Of a DNA stretch of 64,000 nt, positions 17,359-26,122 are shown piece after piece (positions within the stretch are counted from its first letter, which is position 1; each line of letters starts with the position of its first letter). A program made the position numbers and the translations under genes. Under the pieces are notes generated by a model that searched no databases, was not told where the DNA came from, and saw only the letters and a list, made by a program, of their open reading frames with translations. This DNA comes from Geoglobus ahangari (lineage in GTDB: Archaea; Halobacteriota; Archaeoglobi; Archaeoglobales; Archaeoglobaceae): positions 1,178,001 to 1,242,000 of the forward strand of contig NZ_CP011267.1 of the NCBI RefSeq assembly GCF_001006045.1. The letters are read 5' to 3'.

Positions 17359-18062
17359 AGTGCAGAACCTGTTTTTCGGAGCTTGATGAGGATTACGACT
17401 TCTGCCTCAGGTGTGGGAGCAGGAACGTACTGCTCTGCGGGCTGCATTCAGGAGACGTGCTGACTCTGGTTCTCGTTGGAGACTCCGGCGTGAGGTACCT
17501 GACCTTTAAGGAGTACGAGGAGTGGGAGAGCAGGAGAAACCTCTACGAGGTGGTCTGGGAGAAGCTCCACAGGAAGAGGGCTGGGGAGGTTGTCGTGTCT
17601 GGCAGAGACGTGGAGAGCATAGTGAAGGCGGAGAGGATGCTGAGGCTGACGTCTCTCTACAGCGCAAGGATTCTCACGTCAGAGCCACTGCCACTCCACG
17701 AGTTTGCTGAGAGGCTGGAGAGGTTTGTCAGGGTGAGGGATGAGATTCCGAGGGTGAGCATCCCTGTCGGGGAGAAGATTGGCGGCGCGCACTCCACAAT
17801 CATAGGTGGAAGGGAGGGTAGGGATCTGGTCATGAGGCTCGCCTCTTCGGAATTCGTCAAGAAGGTGGTGCCGGGGGTCATAGAGAACAAGGGCACGACA
17901 ACCGGAAGCGTGAGGCTCAAGCTGACGAGGTGCGATGACAGGGGCAACATCAGGGGGCTCCTGATTCACGGAGGGAGTGTCCAGCAGATCCACGTCATAA
18001 CCACCGCCAAAAACAGGGAAGAGGGAGAGGTTGTGATGAGGGAGCTAAGATCCCTCCTTTAG
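17355..18062 (+). CDS. Zinc-ribbon DUF2103-type protein
   Basis: A 235-residue protein. The N-terminus is a zinc ribbon (CRTCFSEL...CLRCGS, Cys near residues 3, 6, 17 and 20). A central alpha/beta segment follows. A C-terminal domain with GGAHSTIIGG and a His-rich LLIHGGSVQQIHVITT stretch resembles DUF2103, predicted to bind metal. The ATG at 17355 overlaps the GT2 stop (ATGA), so the two are coupled, which hints at a shared process but does not reveal function. The 3' ends of this gene and the opposing MoaE gene overlap by 18 nt. Confidence 0.75.
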   Translation: MKCRTCFSELDEDYDFCLRCGSRNVLLCGLHSGDVLTLVLVGDSGVRYLTFKEYEEWESRRNLYEVVWEKLHRKRAGEVVVSGRDVESIVKAERMLRLTSLYSARILTSEPLPLHEFAERLERFVRVRDEIPRVSIPVGEKIGGAHSTIIGGREGRDLVMRLASSEFVKKVVPGVIENKGTTTGSVRLKLTRCDDRGNIRGLLIHGGSVQQIHVITTAKNREEGEVVMRELRSLL

Positions 18063-18755
18063 ATCCCTGTCGTGCGCCCACACCTCACCGTCAACGTAGA
18101 CCTCCTTCTTCCAGACTGGCAGCCTCGCCTTGAAGAGCTCAACTGCCCTGTGCAGCGGCTCCCAGAGGTGCTTTCTGTGCTCAGCCATCACGATCACGTA
18201 GACTATGTCCTCACCTGGCATCAGCGTGCCGACCCTGTGGTATATTCTGACCCCCCTGACACCCTCGTACCTCATGATCTCCTCCTCGATCTCCTTCCTC
18301 ACTCTATCGAAGATGTCCTCGTACTTCTCGTACTCAAGCCTGACGACCTCCTTCCCCTCCGAGATCTTTCTGACGAATCCGATGAAAACGCCCATCGCAC
18401 CGCAGAACTCTGAGCCTGTGCTTTTCTTCAGCTTTCTCATTATGCTTTTGAGTGTCTCGCAGTCCTCCGCCTTCTCAGCCTCCTCGGCGCTCTCAATCTC
18501 CGGAATGAAGATCCCGAGGTTAGACACCTCCTCCCTCATGAACCCGCTGAGAAGGGCGTAGTCGTACCCCAGATCGGCGAGCACCTCCAGCACGTCTCTT
18601 AAGTTCATCGGCGAGACTGAGAACGACACCGAGTCTTCACCAAAAACAACTCCCTCCTCACCGCCTTTCCCCTTCTCAACGACTATTGCCCTGCCCCTCC
18701 TGTCGAGTTCCTCCTTAATTTTCCACGCATCGCCTTTAACCAGACAGACCTTCAT
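18045..18755 (-). CDS. moaE: MoaE-type molybdopterin synthase catalytic subunit with extra N-terminal domain
   Basis: A 236-residue protein. Residues ~115-230 form a MoaE domain (GAMGVFIGFVR, RLEYEKYED, RIYHRVGTLMPGED, AEHRKH, and the active-site Lys region PVWKKEVY). MoaE transfers sulfur with MoaD to build molybdopterin/tungstopterin. The first ~110 residues are an additional domain that begins like MobB (MKVCLVKG) but lacks a readable P-loop; it may be a degenerate MobB-like module. No moaD is seen in the window. It is the last gene of the possible six-gene minus-strand operon. Confidence 0.88.
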   Translation of the reverse strand: MKVCLVKGDAWKIKEELDRRGRAIVVEKGKGGEEGVVFGEDSVSFSVSPMNLRDVLEVLADLGYDYALLSGFMREEVSNLGIFIPEIESAEEAEKAEDCETLKSIMRKLKKSTGSEFCGAMGVFIGFVRKISEGKEVVRLEYEKYEDIFDRVRKEIEEEIMRYEGVRGVRIYHRVGTLMPGEDIVYVIVMAEHRKHLWEPLHRAVELFKARLPVWKKEVYVDGEVWAHDRDLKEGS

Positions 18756-18764
18756 CCGACCACC

Positions 18765-19283
18765 TCAGGTTCTGAGCCTCACATCTATCCCGCAGGCGAA
18801 CTCCTGAACGAGCTCGAAGTCTATCTCCATCCTGCCATCCTCAACGCTTATAACCGCACAGCTCGACGCAGACAGTCTCGGCTGGGTCGGGCTTCCGGGG
18901 CACGCGACGATTATCCTGCCGAACCTCTCCACAACGAACCTGTGGATGTGTCCGAAGACGAGAAGATCCACGCCAAGCTCCCTTGCCTTGTAGCCGAGAT
19001 CATGGAACTCGTTTATGAAGTTCCCCCTGTGAATCAGCCCGATCTTCACTCCCTCAACCTCGAACACCTCTGTTTCGTTCAGCCTCTCCTTAACCTCAGC
19101 GTCGTCGCTGTTTCCATAAACACCAACGAACTCGTACCTCCTCTCGAACTCATCAAGAACGTCCGCACTGACAAAGTCTCCGGCGTGAACTACCATGTCT
19201 GCGGAGTCCATGAGCCTCACGAGCCTCTCGGGGAGATCATCAAACCTCCTCACGTGAGTGTCCGAGACTGCGATGATCTTCAT
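18765..19283 (-). CDS. Metallophosphoesterase, YfcE/MJ0936-type
   Basis: A 172-residue calcineurin-like phosphoesterase with the full metal set: SDTHVR near residue 7, HAGDF near 36, YGNSD near 56, HRGNF near 90 and FGHIHRF near 114. Family members hydrolyse phosphodiesters or nucleotides with Mn/Ni; the natural substrate is usually unknown. It lies 9 nt upstream of the moaE gene and about 30 nt after mscS, on the same strand. Confidence 0.88.
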   Translation of the reverse strand: MKIIAVSDTHVRRFDDLPERLVRLMDSADMVVHAGDFVSADVLDEFERRYEFVGVYGNSDDAEVKERLNETEVFEVEGVKIGLIHRGNFINEFHDLGYKARELGVDLLVFGHIHRFVVERFGRIIVACPGSPTQPRLSASSCAVISVEDGRMEIDFELVQEFACGIDVRLRT

Positions 19284-19313
19284 AAATGAAAGGACTGGCG
19301 ACGAAAATAAAAA

Positions 19314-20138
19314 CTATTCCCCTTCTGTTCTGAGGTTGAGCTCGTTGGCAAACCACACGACACGCTGCGGGAACGGGATCTCGATGCCGTTCCTCTCAAG
19401 CTCCACCTTTATCTTGCTGAGCAGGGACATCTTCACGTCGTACCAGACAGAAACGGGAGCCCACACCCTTATGACGAGGTTCACGGCACTGTCCCCAAGG
19501 CTGTCAACGAAAACTACAGGAGCGGGATTCTTCAGCACGAACGGCTCATCCTCAACAACCCTCTTGACGATCTCAACGGCCTTCTCTGCATCGTCCGAGT
19601 ACCTGATCCCGACCACGTACTCGAACCTCCTCGCCACGTTGGCAACATAGTTTGTGATCTTCGACGTGAAGAGCTTCTCGTTGGGGATTCTCACGTAAAG
19701 CCCGTCGTATGTTCTGACAATGGTGGACATGATGTTTATGTCCTCAACAAACCCGGAGATGCCGTCCACGTTTATCTGGTCTCCGAGCTTTATCGGCTTC
19801 TCCCAGAGAAGGAACAGACCGGAGATCAGGTTCGCAACCACGCTCTGGCTCGCAAAACCTATGACAATACCAGTTATGCCTCCAGCGACGAGGAGTCCCG
19901 AGAGGTTTATCCCGAGGAGGGGGGAGATCGACAGGAAGGCGATGAGCAGTATGGCGAAGTTCACCACCTTGAGCAGGAGCTCCAGCTGATCCTTCTTCAG
20001 CTTCTCCGAGAGGGCCCTTCTGAGGTTGGATGTGGCAAACTTCGCCAGCAAAACCGCGAAGAACATCACTAAAAACGCAACAACGAAGTCGTACAGCGTG
20101 ACATCCCCGTAAACCGTCAGGCCGAGCACATCTATCAT
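19314..20138 (-). CDS. mscS: Small-conductance mechanosensitive channel, MscS family
   Basis: A protein of about 274 residues with three or four membrane helices at the N-terminus. The conserved pore helix and beta domain follow (GGITGIVIGFASQSVVANLISGLFLLWEKPIKLGD), then the MscS C-terminal domain. It should act as an osmotic release valve in the cytoplasmic membrane. ATG at 20138 overlaps the preceding gene stop by 4 nt (ATGA), which decides against a GTG at 20147. Coupling to the DUF432-like gene suggests a common response. Confidence 0.92.
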   Translation of the reverse strand: MIDVLGLTVYGDVTLYDFVVAFLVMFFAVLLAKFATSNLRRALSEKLKKDQLELLLKVVNFAILLIAFLSISPLLGINLSGLLVAGGITGIVIGFASQSVVANLISGLFLLWEKPIKLGDQINVDGISGFVEDINIMSTIVRTYDGLYVRIPNEKLFTSKITNYVANVARRFEYVVGIRYSDDAEKAVEIVKRVVEDEPFVLKNPAPVVFVDSLGDSAVNLVIRVWAPVSVWYDVKMSLLSKIKVELERNGIEIPFPQRVVWFANELNLRTEGE

Positions 20139-20851
20139 AGTCCCCACTCCATGAAGAACCTCTTGGTCAGGCCCGGAACCTTCCTCGGTGTGAAGATCTC
20201 CACGGCCTTCCTCATCCCGTCTCTGAGGGGTGAGAGGAGGAACCTCGTCTCGGCGACCTTCTTCGACGTCACCTCCATCTCCGCGTTTGAGAAAACGAGA
20301 TCGTCGCTGTAGTATATGCTCATGAGATACACGTTGAAGACCACCCTGCTTACCTCAACCCACTCGCTCTCAGTATTCCTGATCTCGAGCCTCATAACTC
20401 CCTCCCTCAGCGGATCTGGGTTGGGGAGGGACAGGCTCGGCTCACTCTCCCAGTACCTGCATATCAGCCCGTTCCTCGGGTCTCCGTAGAGCGTGTACTT
20501 CGGCTTAACGAACGAGAAAACGTCTATCAGCTCTATGTCTCCCTTTCCCGTCGTGAACACTCCGATCTCTACAGGAAACGTCAGAAAGAAAGTCTCCCTG
20601 TACTTCGGCTCAACGATGACTCTCTTTTTGAAGGATATCTCAAGGTGGTGGCAGACCTGCTTCGGGAGGTTCACGGGCTCTACGGGATTTATTACAAGCC
20701 TCCCTTTCTTCGAGAGTATCACCTTCTCTACCGTGTTGCCTCCAAATTCTCTCCTGTAAATGTAGTGCTCCGGGTGCCTTTCAAGAGTGATCCTAACTCC
20801 ATCAGCTTCAATTTCCACCTCGTCCAGATCGTATATGCCGAAGAGACTCAT
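20135..20851 (-). CDS. Conserved archaeal protein, DUF432-like
   Basis: A 238-residue soluble, beta-rich protein with no membrane helices or catalytic motif that I can read. Recurrent features are an N-terminal FGIYDLDEVEIE segment, FLTFPVEIGVF and a C-terminal GLTKRFFMEWGL. It resembles the archaeal DUF432 family (moderate confidence, from memory). It is translationally coupled to mscS and 9 nt from the TadC-like gene upstream. Confidence 0.6.
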   Translation of the reverse strand: MSLFGIYDLDEVEIEADGVRITLERHPEHYIYRREFGGNTVEKVILSKKGRLVINPVEPVNLPKQVCHHLEISFKKRVIVEPKYRETFFLTFPVEIGVFTTGKGDIELIDVFSFVKPKYTLYGDPRNGLICRYWESEPSLSLPNPDPLREGVMRLEIRNTESEWVEVSRVVFNVYLMSIYYSDDLVFSNAEMEVTSKKVAETRFLLSPLRDGMRKAVEIFTPRKVPGLTKRFFMEWGL

Positions 20852-20860
20852 AACCAGCCC

Positions 20861-22834
20861 TCACAGGCTCACGCCGACGAACTGGTGGAACACCAGTATT
20901 GAGGCGAGAACCATTATAAGTGAATGCTTCAGTCCAGATTTAAGACTTCCGGCTCCCATAACACCCGCCACAAGGCCGCTGAAAAAGCCGTTGAGCAGGG
21001 TGGCATGGTAAAACAGGGTGGTCAGCTTCTCGGCATCCGGAAACGTGAAGCTTGTCCCAACAAACGACTCCGGAACCGAGATGCTTCCAAAGACCTTTAC
21101 AAAGTTCTGGTTGAGCACGACAACCGTGAACAGGAAGACTGCGAAGGTTATGTACACTATGACCGTGTAAACGAACATCTCGTTGGCTATCCTCTTCCTG
21201 AACTCCAGATACATTTCAGCATCAGTCGCGGCGGTGAATATTGCCGCCTTTACGTTGTCTGTCGCCTCAAGGGCCTTCACGAGGATCGAAACGACCTTGG
21301 AGACGACGTTGCTTCCGACCCTCTCGTCAAACCTCTGGAGAGCTTCCGTTATCAGTCTGCCCCACTCCACATCCTTTCTTATGTTCATGACCTCCTTCGT
21401 CAGCGCTCCGAGGTTCGTGGTGGAGAGAACTCTGAGGGCTGCAACAAGCGTGAGACCGCTCTCATTTAGGCTCCCGAGCTGTTTGAGAAACTCCGGAAGC
21501 TCCTCTTCAAGCTTCCTGATCATGCGATTCCTGTACTCGTAGAGCACCACGTAGGGAACTGCAATGACGGCAAAGAGCACGCCAAGCACGGTCTCGGGCT
21601 TGTAGGGTTTCATCGCCGCGATGACAAAAATGGAGGCTGGCAGTGTGACAATCAGTGTGTACTCGGGATTTTTCAGGAGTTCCGGAAGATTGAGCCTTCT
21701 TCTCACTGCAGCAACCTTGGTCATGAGCTTGGATTTGAAGTCTGTTCGGTATGCAAATGCGTTCTCCCTCCCGTTCTCCACAACTCTGGCTCTCAGAAAC
21801 ACGGGGATGACCTTTCCGCTAACCCACCCGGCCTTTTCGCTACGCATCATCGACCTGATCAGCCAGATGAACAGAAGCCCACCGAGCGGTATGTACCCGT
21901 AGACTATGACTCTGGAGACAGTATGTATGTCCTCGCCCATCATCCCCATGACGATGAACACAATCAGGGTGAATAGAGGCGCAACCACGAAAAGCGAGAC
22001 GTAAACCTCTGCGAGTATTTCGAGGGAGTTGATGAATATCTCGTGGTACCTCTCCCTCTCCTCTATGTAGTGGGCTGACTTGAACTCGAGAAAGTCGCTG
22101 AGGCTTCCACCACCCTCCACAACGCTTATCAGATCCTCGAGGAACTCTGACAGCTTGGGTGATGGCGTTGTGTTTGCCACGTACCTCATCGCGGAAATTA
22201 TATCCCTGTGGAACATCATGACCTCTCTTATGATCACCGAAAACTCCTTTCCGACCTCCCCGGTTACCGTTCTCTCCTCCGCCACAGTCTTTATGATCTC
22301 CAAGAGAGGCGTTCCTCCCTTGGTCATTCCCAGCATTATGTTAACAACATGAGGCAGCGTTGACTCGATTTTCGACCTCCGCTGGGACACGACAAGTCTC
22401 GGGTACCTCAGTATGGCAACCCTCGTGAGGTACAGCAGCGCCAGCGTCAGGATCACGAAGGACAGCACCTCTACAACAAACACGTCTGGTTTTTGGAACG
22501 AGAACTCCACTGGCACGTCTTTTATTACCTTTAACTCCGGGGGGATCTCTTTGTTCGAGTACATGAGGTAAATGTACCCTATTTTCTTCGAGATGGCCAC
22601 CGAAACGAACGCGAAGACCGGAAGCAGGATTGCCGGGTAAAACAGGGCGATGGCAAGCAGCTTGGGAACGGTTACCGGCAGCCTCGATGAGATGAGGTCT
22701 CTCTCCAGCCAGGAGTACTTGTCTCTGCGTTTTTCGTATCTCGCTCTGTAGAACTTTACAAGTCTCTTTGGAACCCATACGCTGAATTTCTCCGAGAACT
22801 CCGTTTCTCCGTTTCTGAACAGCCACTGTGTCAT
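20861..22834 (-). CDS. Archaeal type IV pilus/secretion platform protein, TadC/GspF-like
   Basis: A 657-residue membrane protein with two T2SSF-type domains separated by membrane segments. The first domain lies around residues 160-290 (PHVVNIMLGMTKGG...) and the second around 440-570 (ELPEFLKQLGSLNESGLTLVAALR). Such double-domain platform proteins anchor the assembly ATPase of archaeal pili or secretion systems. Its start overlaps the ATPase stop by 4 nt. No pilin, prepilin peptidase or minor pilin gene is adjacent, which is unusual. Confidence 0.88.
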   Translation of the reverse strand: MTQWLFRNGETEFSEKFSVWVPKRLVKFYRARYEKRRDKYSWLERDLISSRLPVTVPKLLAIALFYPAILLPVFAFVSVAISKKIGYIYLMYSNKEIPPELKVIKDVPVEFSFQKPDVFVVEVLSFVILTLALLYLTRVAILRYPRLVVSQRRSKIESTLPHVVNIMLGMTKGGTPLLEIIKTVAEERTVTGEVGKEFSVIIREVMMFHRDIISAMRYVANTTPSPKLSEFLEDLISVVEGGGSLSDFLEFKSAHYIEERERYHEIFINSLEILAEVYVSLFVVAPLFTLIVFIVMGMMGEDIHTVSRVIVYGYIPLGGLLFIWLIRSMMRSEKAGWVSGKVIPVFLRARVVENGRENAFAYRTDFKSKLMTKVAAVRRRLNLPELLKNPEYTLIVTLPASIFVIAAMKPYKPETVLGVLFAVIAVPYVVLYEYRNRMIRKLEEELPEFLKQLGSLNESGLTLVAALRVLSTTNLGALTKEVMNIRKDVEWGRLITEALQRFDERVGSNVVSKVVSILVKALEATDNVKAAIFTAATDAEMYLEFRKRIANEMFVYTVIVYITFAVFLFTVVVLNQNFVKVFGSISVPESFVGTSFTFPDAEKLTTLFYHATLLNGFFSGLVAGVMGAGSLKSGLKHSLIMVLASILVFHQFVGVSL

Positions 22835-24402
22835 CCTCTCATCCCTTCCCTGACAATGTACTCGAACGTCTCCTCTGGATTTCTGTAGTAGGAGTGAATC
22901 ATGTGGGTCACCTTTACGAAGTCCCTGACATCGATCTTGTCAAGGTACTGAAGGAACTCCGCTCTCCTTTTCAGCTCGCTGGATGTTTCCTCGGGGGATT
23001 CACCCCTTATGAGTGCGATTTTCTCTATCTTCTTTGACGGGCTCACGAGGTAAAACGCATCCTCATGCGGAACCCACCTGTAGACCTCGTTTATGAGCAG
23101 GTTCTTGTCGTTTGGATCAACGCCGATAAACTCGTATATTCCCTTCGACCTCCTCTTTCTCACCCCTGCCTTCGTCCACTGGGTCTGGATCGTGACAATG
23201 TCAAGGAACTGTATCAGGCTTCTTGGAACGTTCAGAGGTTCGCTCTCCAGTCTGTATATCGTCTGGTGAATGTCTCCTGCATGCAGCGTTGAGTACGCCG
23301 CATGCCCCGTGGACATCGCCTGAAACAGCGTCTGGGCTTCAATACCTCTAATCTCTCCAACCACTATGTACTCCGGTCTCTGCCTGAGGGCAGCTTTTAG
23401 CAAATCGTACATCGTTATCGACTTCTCGTCTCCGGTTGTTACCTCCCTCGTGACTCCCGCTACCCAGTTGTCGTGCCTCAGAGCAATCTCTCGGGTATCC
23501 TCGATCGATATCACCTTGACATCAGGTGGCAGAAACATAAGTATCGCGTTGAGTGTGGTGGTCTTTCCTGCCGCGGTTTCCCCAACCACCATCAGGTTCA
23601 GCTTGTTTTCAACGGCAAGCCAGAAATACGCCATCTGTTCTGCAGTGTACGTCCCGAATCTTATCAGGTCGATCGGTGTGAGGGGCTCTTCAGTGAACTT
23701 TCTTATGGTGAAGCTCGAACCTCTCGGGGTTATCTCCGTTCCGTAGGTGGCCTGAAGTCTGCTTCCATCTGGAAGGGATGCGTCCATTACGGGATTCCCG
23801 TAGCTTATGTGCTTTCCCGCTATCTGGACGAGAGCCTGAACGTACCTGTCCAGCTCCTCTTCGGAAAATGAGATGTTCGTCGGGATGTTGCCGTACTTCT
23901 TGTGGTACACGTAGACGGGAATGTTGTAGCCGTCGCAGCTTATGTCCTCAATGTAGGGATCGTTCATCGCCCCGTCTATCGGGCCGAACCCTATGAAATC
24001 TCTGAATAGGTAGTAGATGAATTTCATCTTCAAAACGGGGTCGAGGTCAACGCTGAACTCCTGAACTATCTCCTCGAACGCGTCCATCAGAATCTTTTCC
24101 TTCTGAAACGTGTCGAGTGTTATGTCTTTAAGTATCAGGACGTTTCCGAGCTCGAAGTAAATTTTTTCGAGAAGTTCGAACTCATCCGGTGTGAGGGTTG
24201 GTTCGAGCAGCAGGTACTTTATTCCCGCAGTGAGCCTGTCCTTGATTATGTTCACACCAACAAAGGGTCTGAATATCCAGTAAGATTCGATTATGCTGCC
24301 GTCTTCCACAGAAGAGATGTCCTCAATTACCTGATCGGGCGAGATATCCTCCAGCAGGTATTTTCCGAGAAGTCCATAGTATCTTGTGTAGATTGGTTGC
24401 AT
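22831..24402 (-). CDS. Type II/IV secretion (pilus assembly) ATPase, TadA/VirB11-like
   Basis: A 523-residue secretion ATPase. An N-terminal domain of ~220 residues leads to the RecA-like core with Walker A (GETAAGKTTT, about residue 272), an Asp box (ISIEDTREIALRH), Walker B-like YIVVGEIRG and a His box (STLHAGD). It powers assembly of pili or secretion of proteins through the TadC-like partner. A TATA element (ACTTTTAAATAATT, minus strand, about 24424-24438) is 28 nt from the ATG, giving a leaderless transcript that probably covers the operon to moaE. Confidence 0.92.
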   Translation of the reverse strand: MQPIYTRYYGLLGKYLLEDISPDQVIEDISSVEDGSIIESYWIFRPFVGVNIIKDRLTAGIKYLLLEPTLTPDEFELLEKIYFELGNVLILKDITLDTFQKEKILMDAFEEIVQEFSVDLDPVLKMKFIYYLFRDFIGFGPIDGAMNDPYIEDISCDGYNIPVYVYHKKYGNIPTNISFSEEELDRYVQALVQIAGKHISYGNPVMDASLPDGSRLQATYGTEITPRGSSFTIRKFTEEPLTPIDLIRFGTYTAEQMAYFWLAVENKLNLMVVGETAAGKTTTLNAILMFLPPDVKVISIEDTREIALRHDNWVAGVTREVTTGDEKSITMYDLLKAALRQRPEYIVVGEIRGIEAQTLFQAMSTGHAAYSTLHAGDIHQTIYRLESEPLNVPRSLIQFLDIVTIQTQWTKAGVRKRRSKGIYEFIGVDPNDKNLLINEVYRWVPHEDAFYLVSPSKKIEKIALIRGESPEETSSELKRRAEFLQYLDKIDVRDFVKVTHMIHSYYRNPEETFEYIVREGMRG

Positions 24403-24423
24403 ATTATTATGATACTGCAGGGA

Positions 24424-24438
24424 ATTATTTAAAAGTTT
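24424..24438 (-). promoter_or_regulatory. TATA box of the secretion ATPase operon
   Basis: AACTTTTAAATAATT on the minus strand is centred about 28 nt from the ATG at 24402. It is the only clear promoter found for the downstream six-gene run. Confidence 0.5.
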
Positions 24439-24615
24439 TCCATCATTGTTATCATAGTTAGCATAGATGTTTCAACAAGAAACTCAGCAAAAAAGAAGAA
24501 TTTGCTGTTGGATGTCTCCTCAAATGCTCTGCAGTCTCGGTCCTCGGTTAGGGTGCCAGATGTGAGAATTGAAAAAATTGTGAGGCGAACGAGATGGCCA
24601 TTTCTGGTGACCAAA

Positions 24616-24630
24616 GGTTTTTAAACAATA
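24616..24630 (+). promoter_or_regulatory. TATA box of the isopropylmalate/citramalate synthase gene
   Basis: GGTTTTTAAACAATA, preceded by CCAAA resembling a BRE, lies about 27 nt before the ATG at 24650, so the mRNA is probably leaderless. Confidence 0.6.
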
Positions 24631-24649
24631 TTCTTTTCTGTGCTATCCA

Positions 24650-26122
24650 ATGACACTCAGAATCCTCGACACCACGCTGAGAGACGGAGAGCAAACGCCC
24701 GGAGTGTCGCTGAGCGTTGAGCAGAAGCTCATGATAGCAGAAGCCCTCGACAGGCTGGGCGTTGATGTCATCGAGGCCGGAACGGCAATTGCATCTGAAG
24801 GTGAGTTTCAGGCCATAAAGACAATTAGCGAAGCGGGTTTGAATGCTGAGATATGCAGCTTCGCGAGAATAAAGTTTGAGGATATTGACGCTGCTGCAGA
24901 CGCGAATGCGGACTCAATCTTCATGGTTGCACCCTCATCAGACATCCACATCTCGAGCAAGTTCCCCGGCAAAAGCAGGGAGGATATTATCGAAATGTCG
25001 GTAAGGGCGATAGAGTACGCGAAGGAGAGGGGGCTTGTTGTCGAGTTTGGTGGGGAGGATGCGTCGAGGGCAGATTTCAGCTTCATAATCGAGCTCTACA
25101 GGCATGCGGTTGATGCTGGAGCAGACAGGCTCACGTTCACAGACACTGTTGGTGTCTTCACTCCGGAGAAGGCATTCGAGACGATGAAGAGCCTCAAGGA
25201 GAACTTCAGCGTTCCTGTGGCGTTCCACGGCCATGACGACTTCGGCCTTGCCACATCAAACACAGTTTTTGCTGTCAAGGGAGGAGCGGATGAAATACAC
25301 GTGGCCATGAACGGCCTTGGCGAGAGAGCTGGAAACGCCGCGCTCGAGGAGGTCGTGATGGCCCTCGAGTTCCTCTACGGTATCAAGACGAGAATAAACA
25401 AGGAGATGCTCTATCCAACATCCAAGCTCGTGGAGAAGCTCACGAGGGTCAAGGTTCCGCCCAACAAGCCGATAGTTGGCGACAACGCGTTCACGCACGA
25501 GAGCGGAATCCACACATCCGCCCTCCTCAGGAACACCCAGACGTATGAGCCCATCTCGCCTGAGGTCATCGGGAGGAAGAGGTCGATAATTCTGGGCAAG
25601 CACGCCGGAAGGGCTAGCGTTGAGGTCATAATGAAGGAGATGGGGTACAAGGCGACTCCGGAGCAGATGAAGGAGATTCTGGCGAGAATCAAGGAGATTG
25701 GTGACAAGGGCAAGAGGGTTACTGACGCGGACATAAGGACGATAGTAGAGACTGTACTGCAGATAAGGAGGGAGAAGAAGGTTCAGCTCCTCGACCTGTC
25801 AATAGTGAGCGGAGTTCACGTGATGCCGACCGCAAGCGTGAAGCTCAAGATAAACGGCAAGGAGGTTGTCGAGGCGGGAGTCGGACTGGGGCCTGTGGAC
25901 GCGGCCATAAACGCGATAAAGAAGGCAATCAAGGATTACGCGGACATAGAGCTCGTTAGCTACCACGTCGACGCCATAACGGGCGGAACAGACGCTCTCG
26001 TTGACGTGATCGTCCAGCTCAAGAAGGGAGATAAGATAGTGACCGCGAGAGGTGCGAGGACGGACATAATCATGGCGAGCGTCGAGGCATTCATAGAGGG
26101 GCTGAACATGCTCATAGATTAG
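24650..26122 (+). CDS. 2-isopropylmalate synthase/(R)-citramalate synthase family
   Basis: A 490-residue DRE-TIM enzyme. The opening LRILDTTLRDGEQTPGVS and the HGHDDFGLA metal site (about residue 193) mark condensation of acetyl-CoA with an alpha-keto acid. Residues ~375-490 form the LeuA regulatory dimer domain, ending in an ITGGTDALVDV segment typical of feedback-controlled enzymes. It could make 2-isopropylmalate (leucine) or (R)-citramalate (isoleucine from pyruvate); sequence reading alone does not decide. Full length, standing alone with its own promoter. Confidence 0.92.
   Translation: MTLRILDTTLRDGEQTPGVSLSVEQKLMIAEALDRLGVDVIEAGTAIASEGEFQAIKTISEAGLNAEICSFARIKFEDIDAAADANADSIFMVAPSSDIHISSKFPGKSREDIIEMSVRAIEYAKERGLVVEFGGEDASRADFSFIIELYRHAVDAGADRLTFTDTVGVFTPEKAFETMKSLKENFSVPVAFHGHDDFGLATSNTVFAVKGGADEIHVAMNGLGERAGNAALEEVVMALEFLYGIKTRINKEMLYPTSKLVEKLTRVKVPPNKPIVGDNAFTHESGIHTSALLRNTQTYEPISPEVIGRKRSIILGKHAGRASVEVIMKEMGYKATPEQMKEILARIKEIGDKGKRVTDADIRTIVETVLQIRREKKVQLLDLSIVSGVHVMPTASVKLKINGKEVVEAGVGLGPVDAAINAIKKAIKDYADIELVSYHVDAITGGTDALVDVIVQLKKGDKIVTARGARTDIIMASVEAFIEGLNMLID

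Noticed and set aside
24440..24615. Small gene (such as a pilin) between the secretion ATPase and the leuA-family gene
   Set aside because: Only short frames without a class III signal or hydrophobic helix were found.
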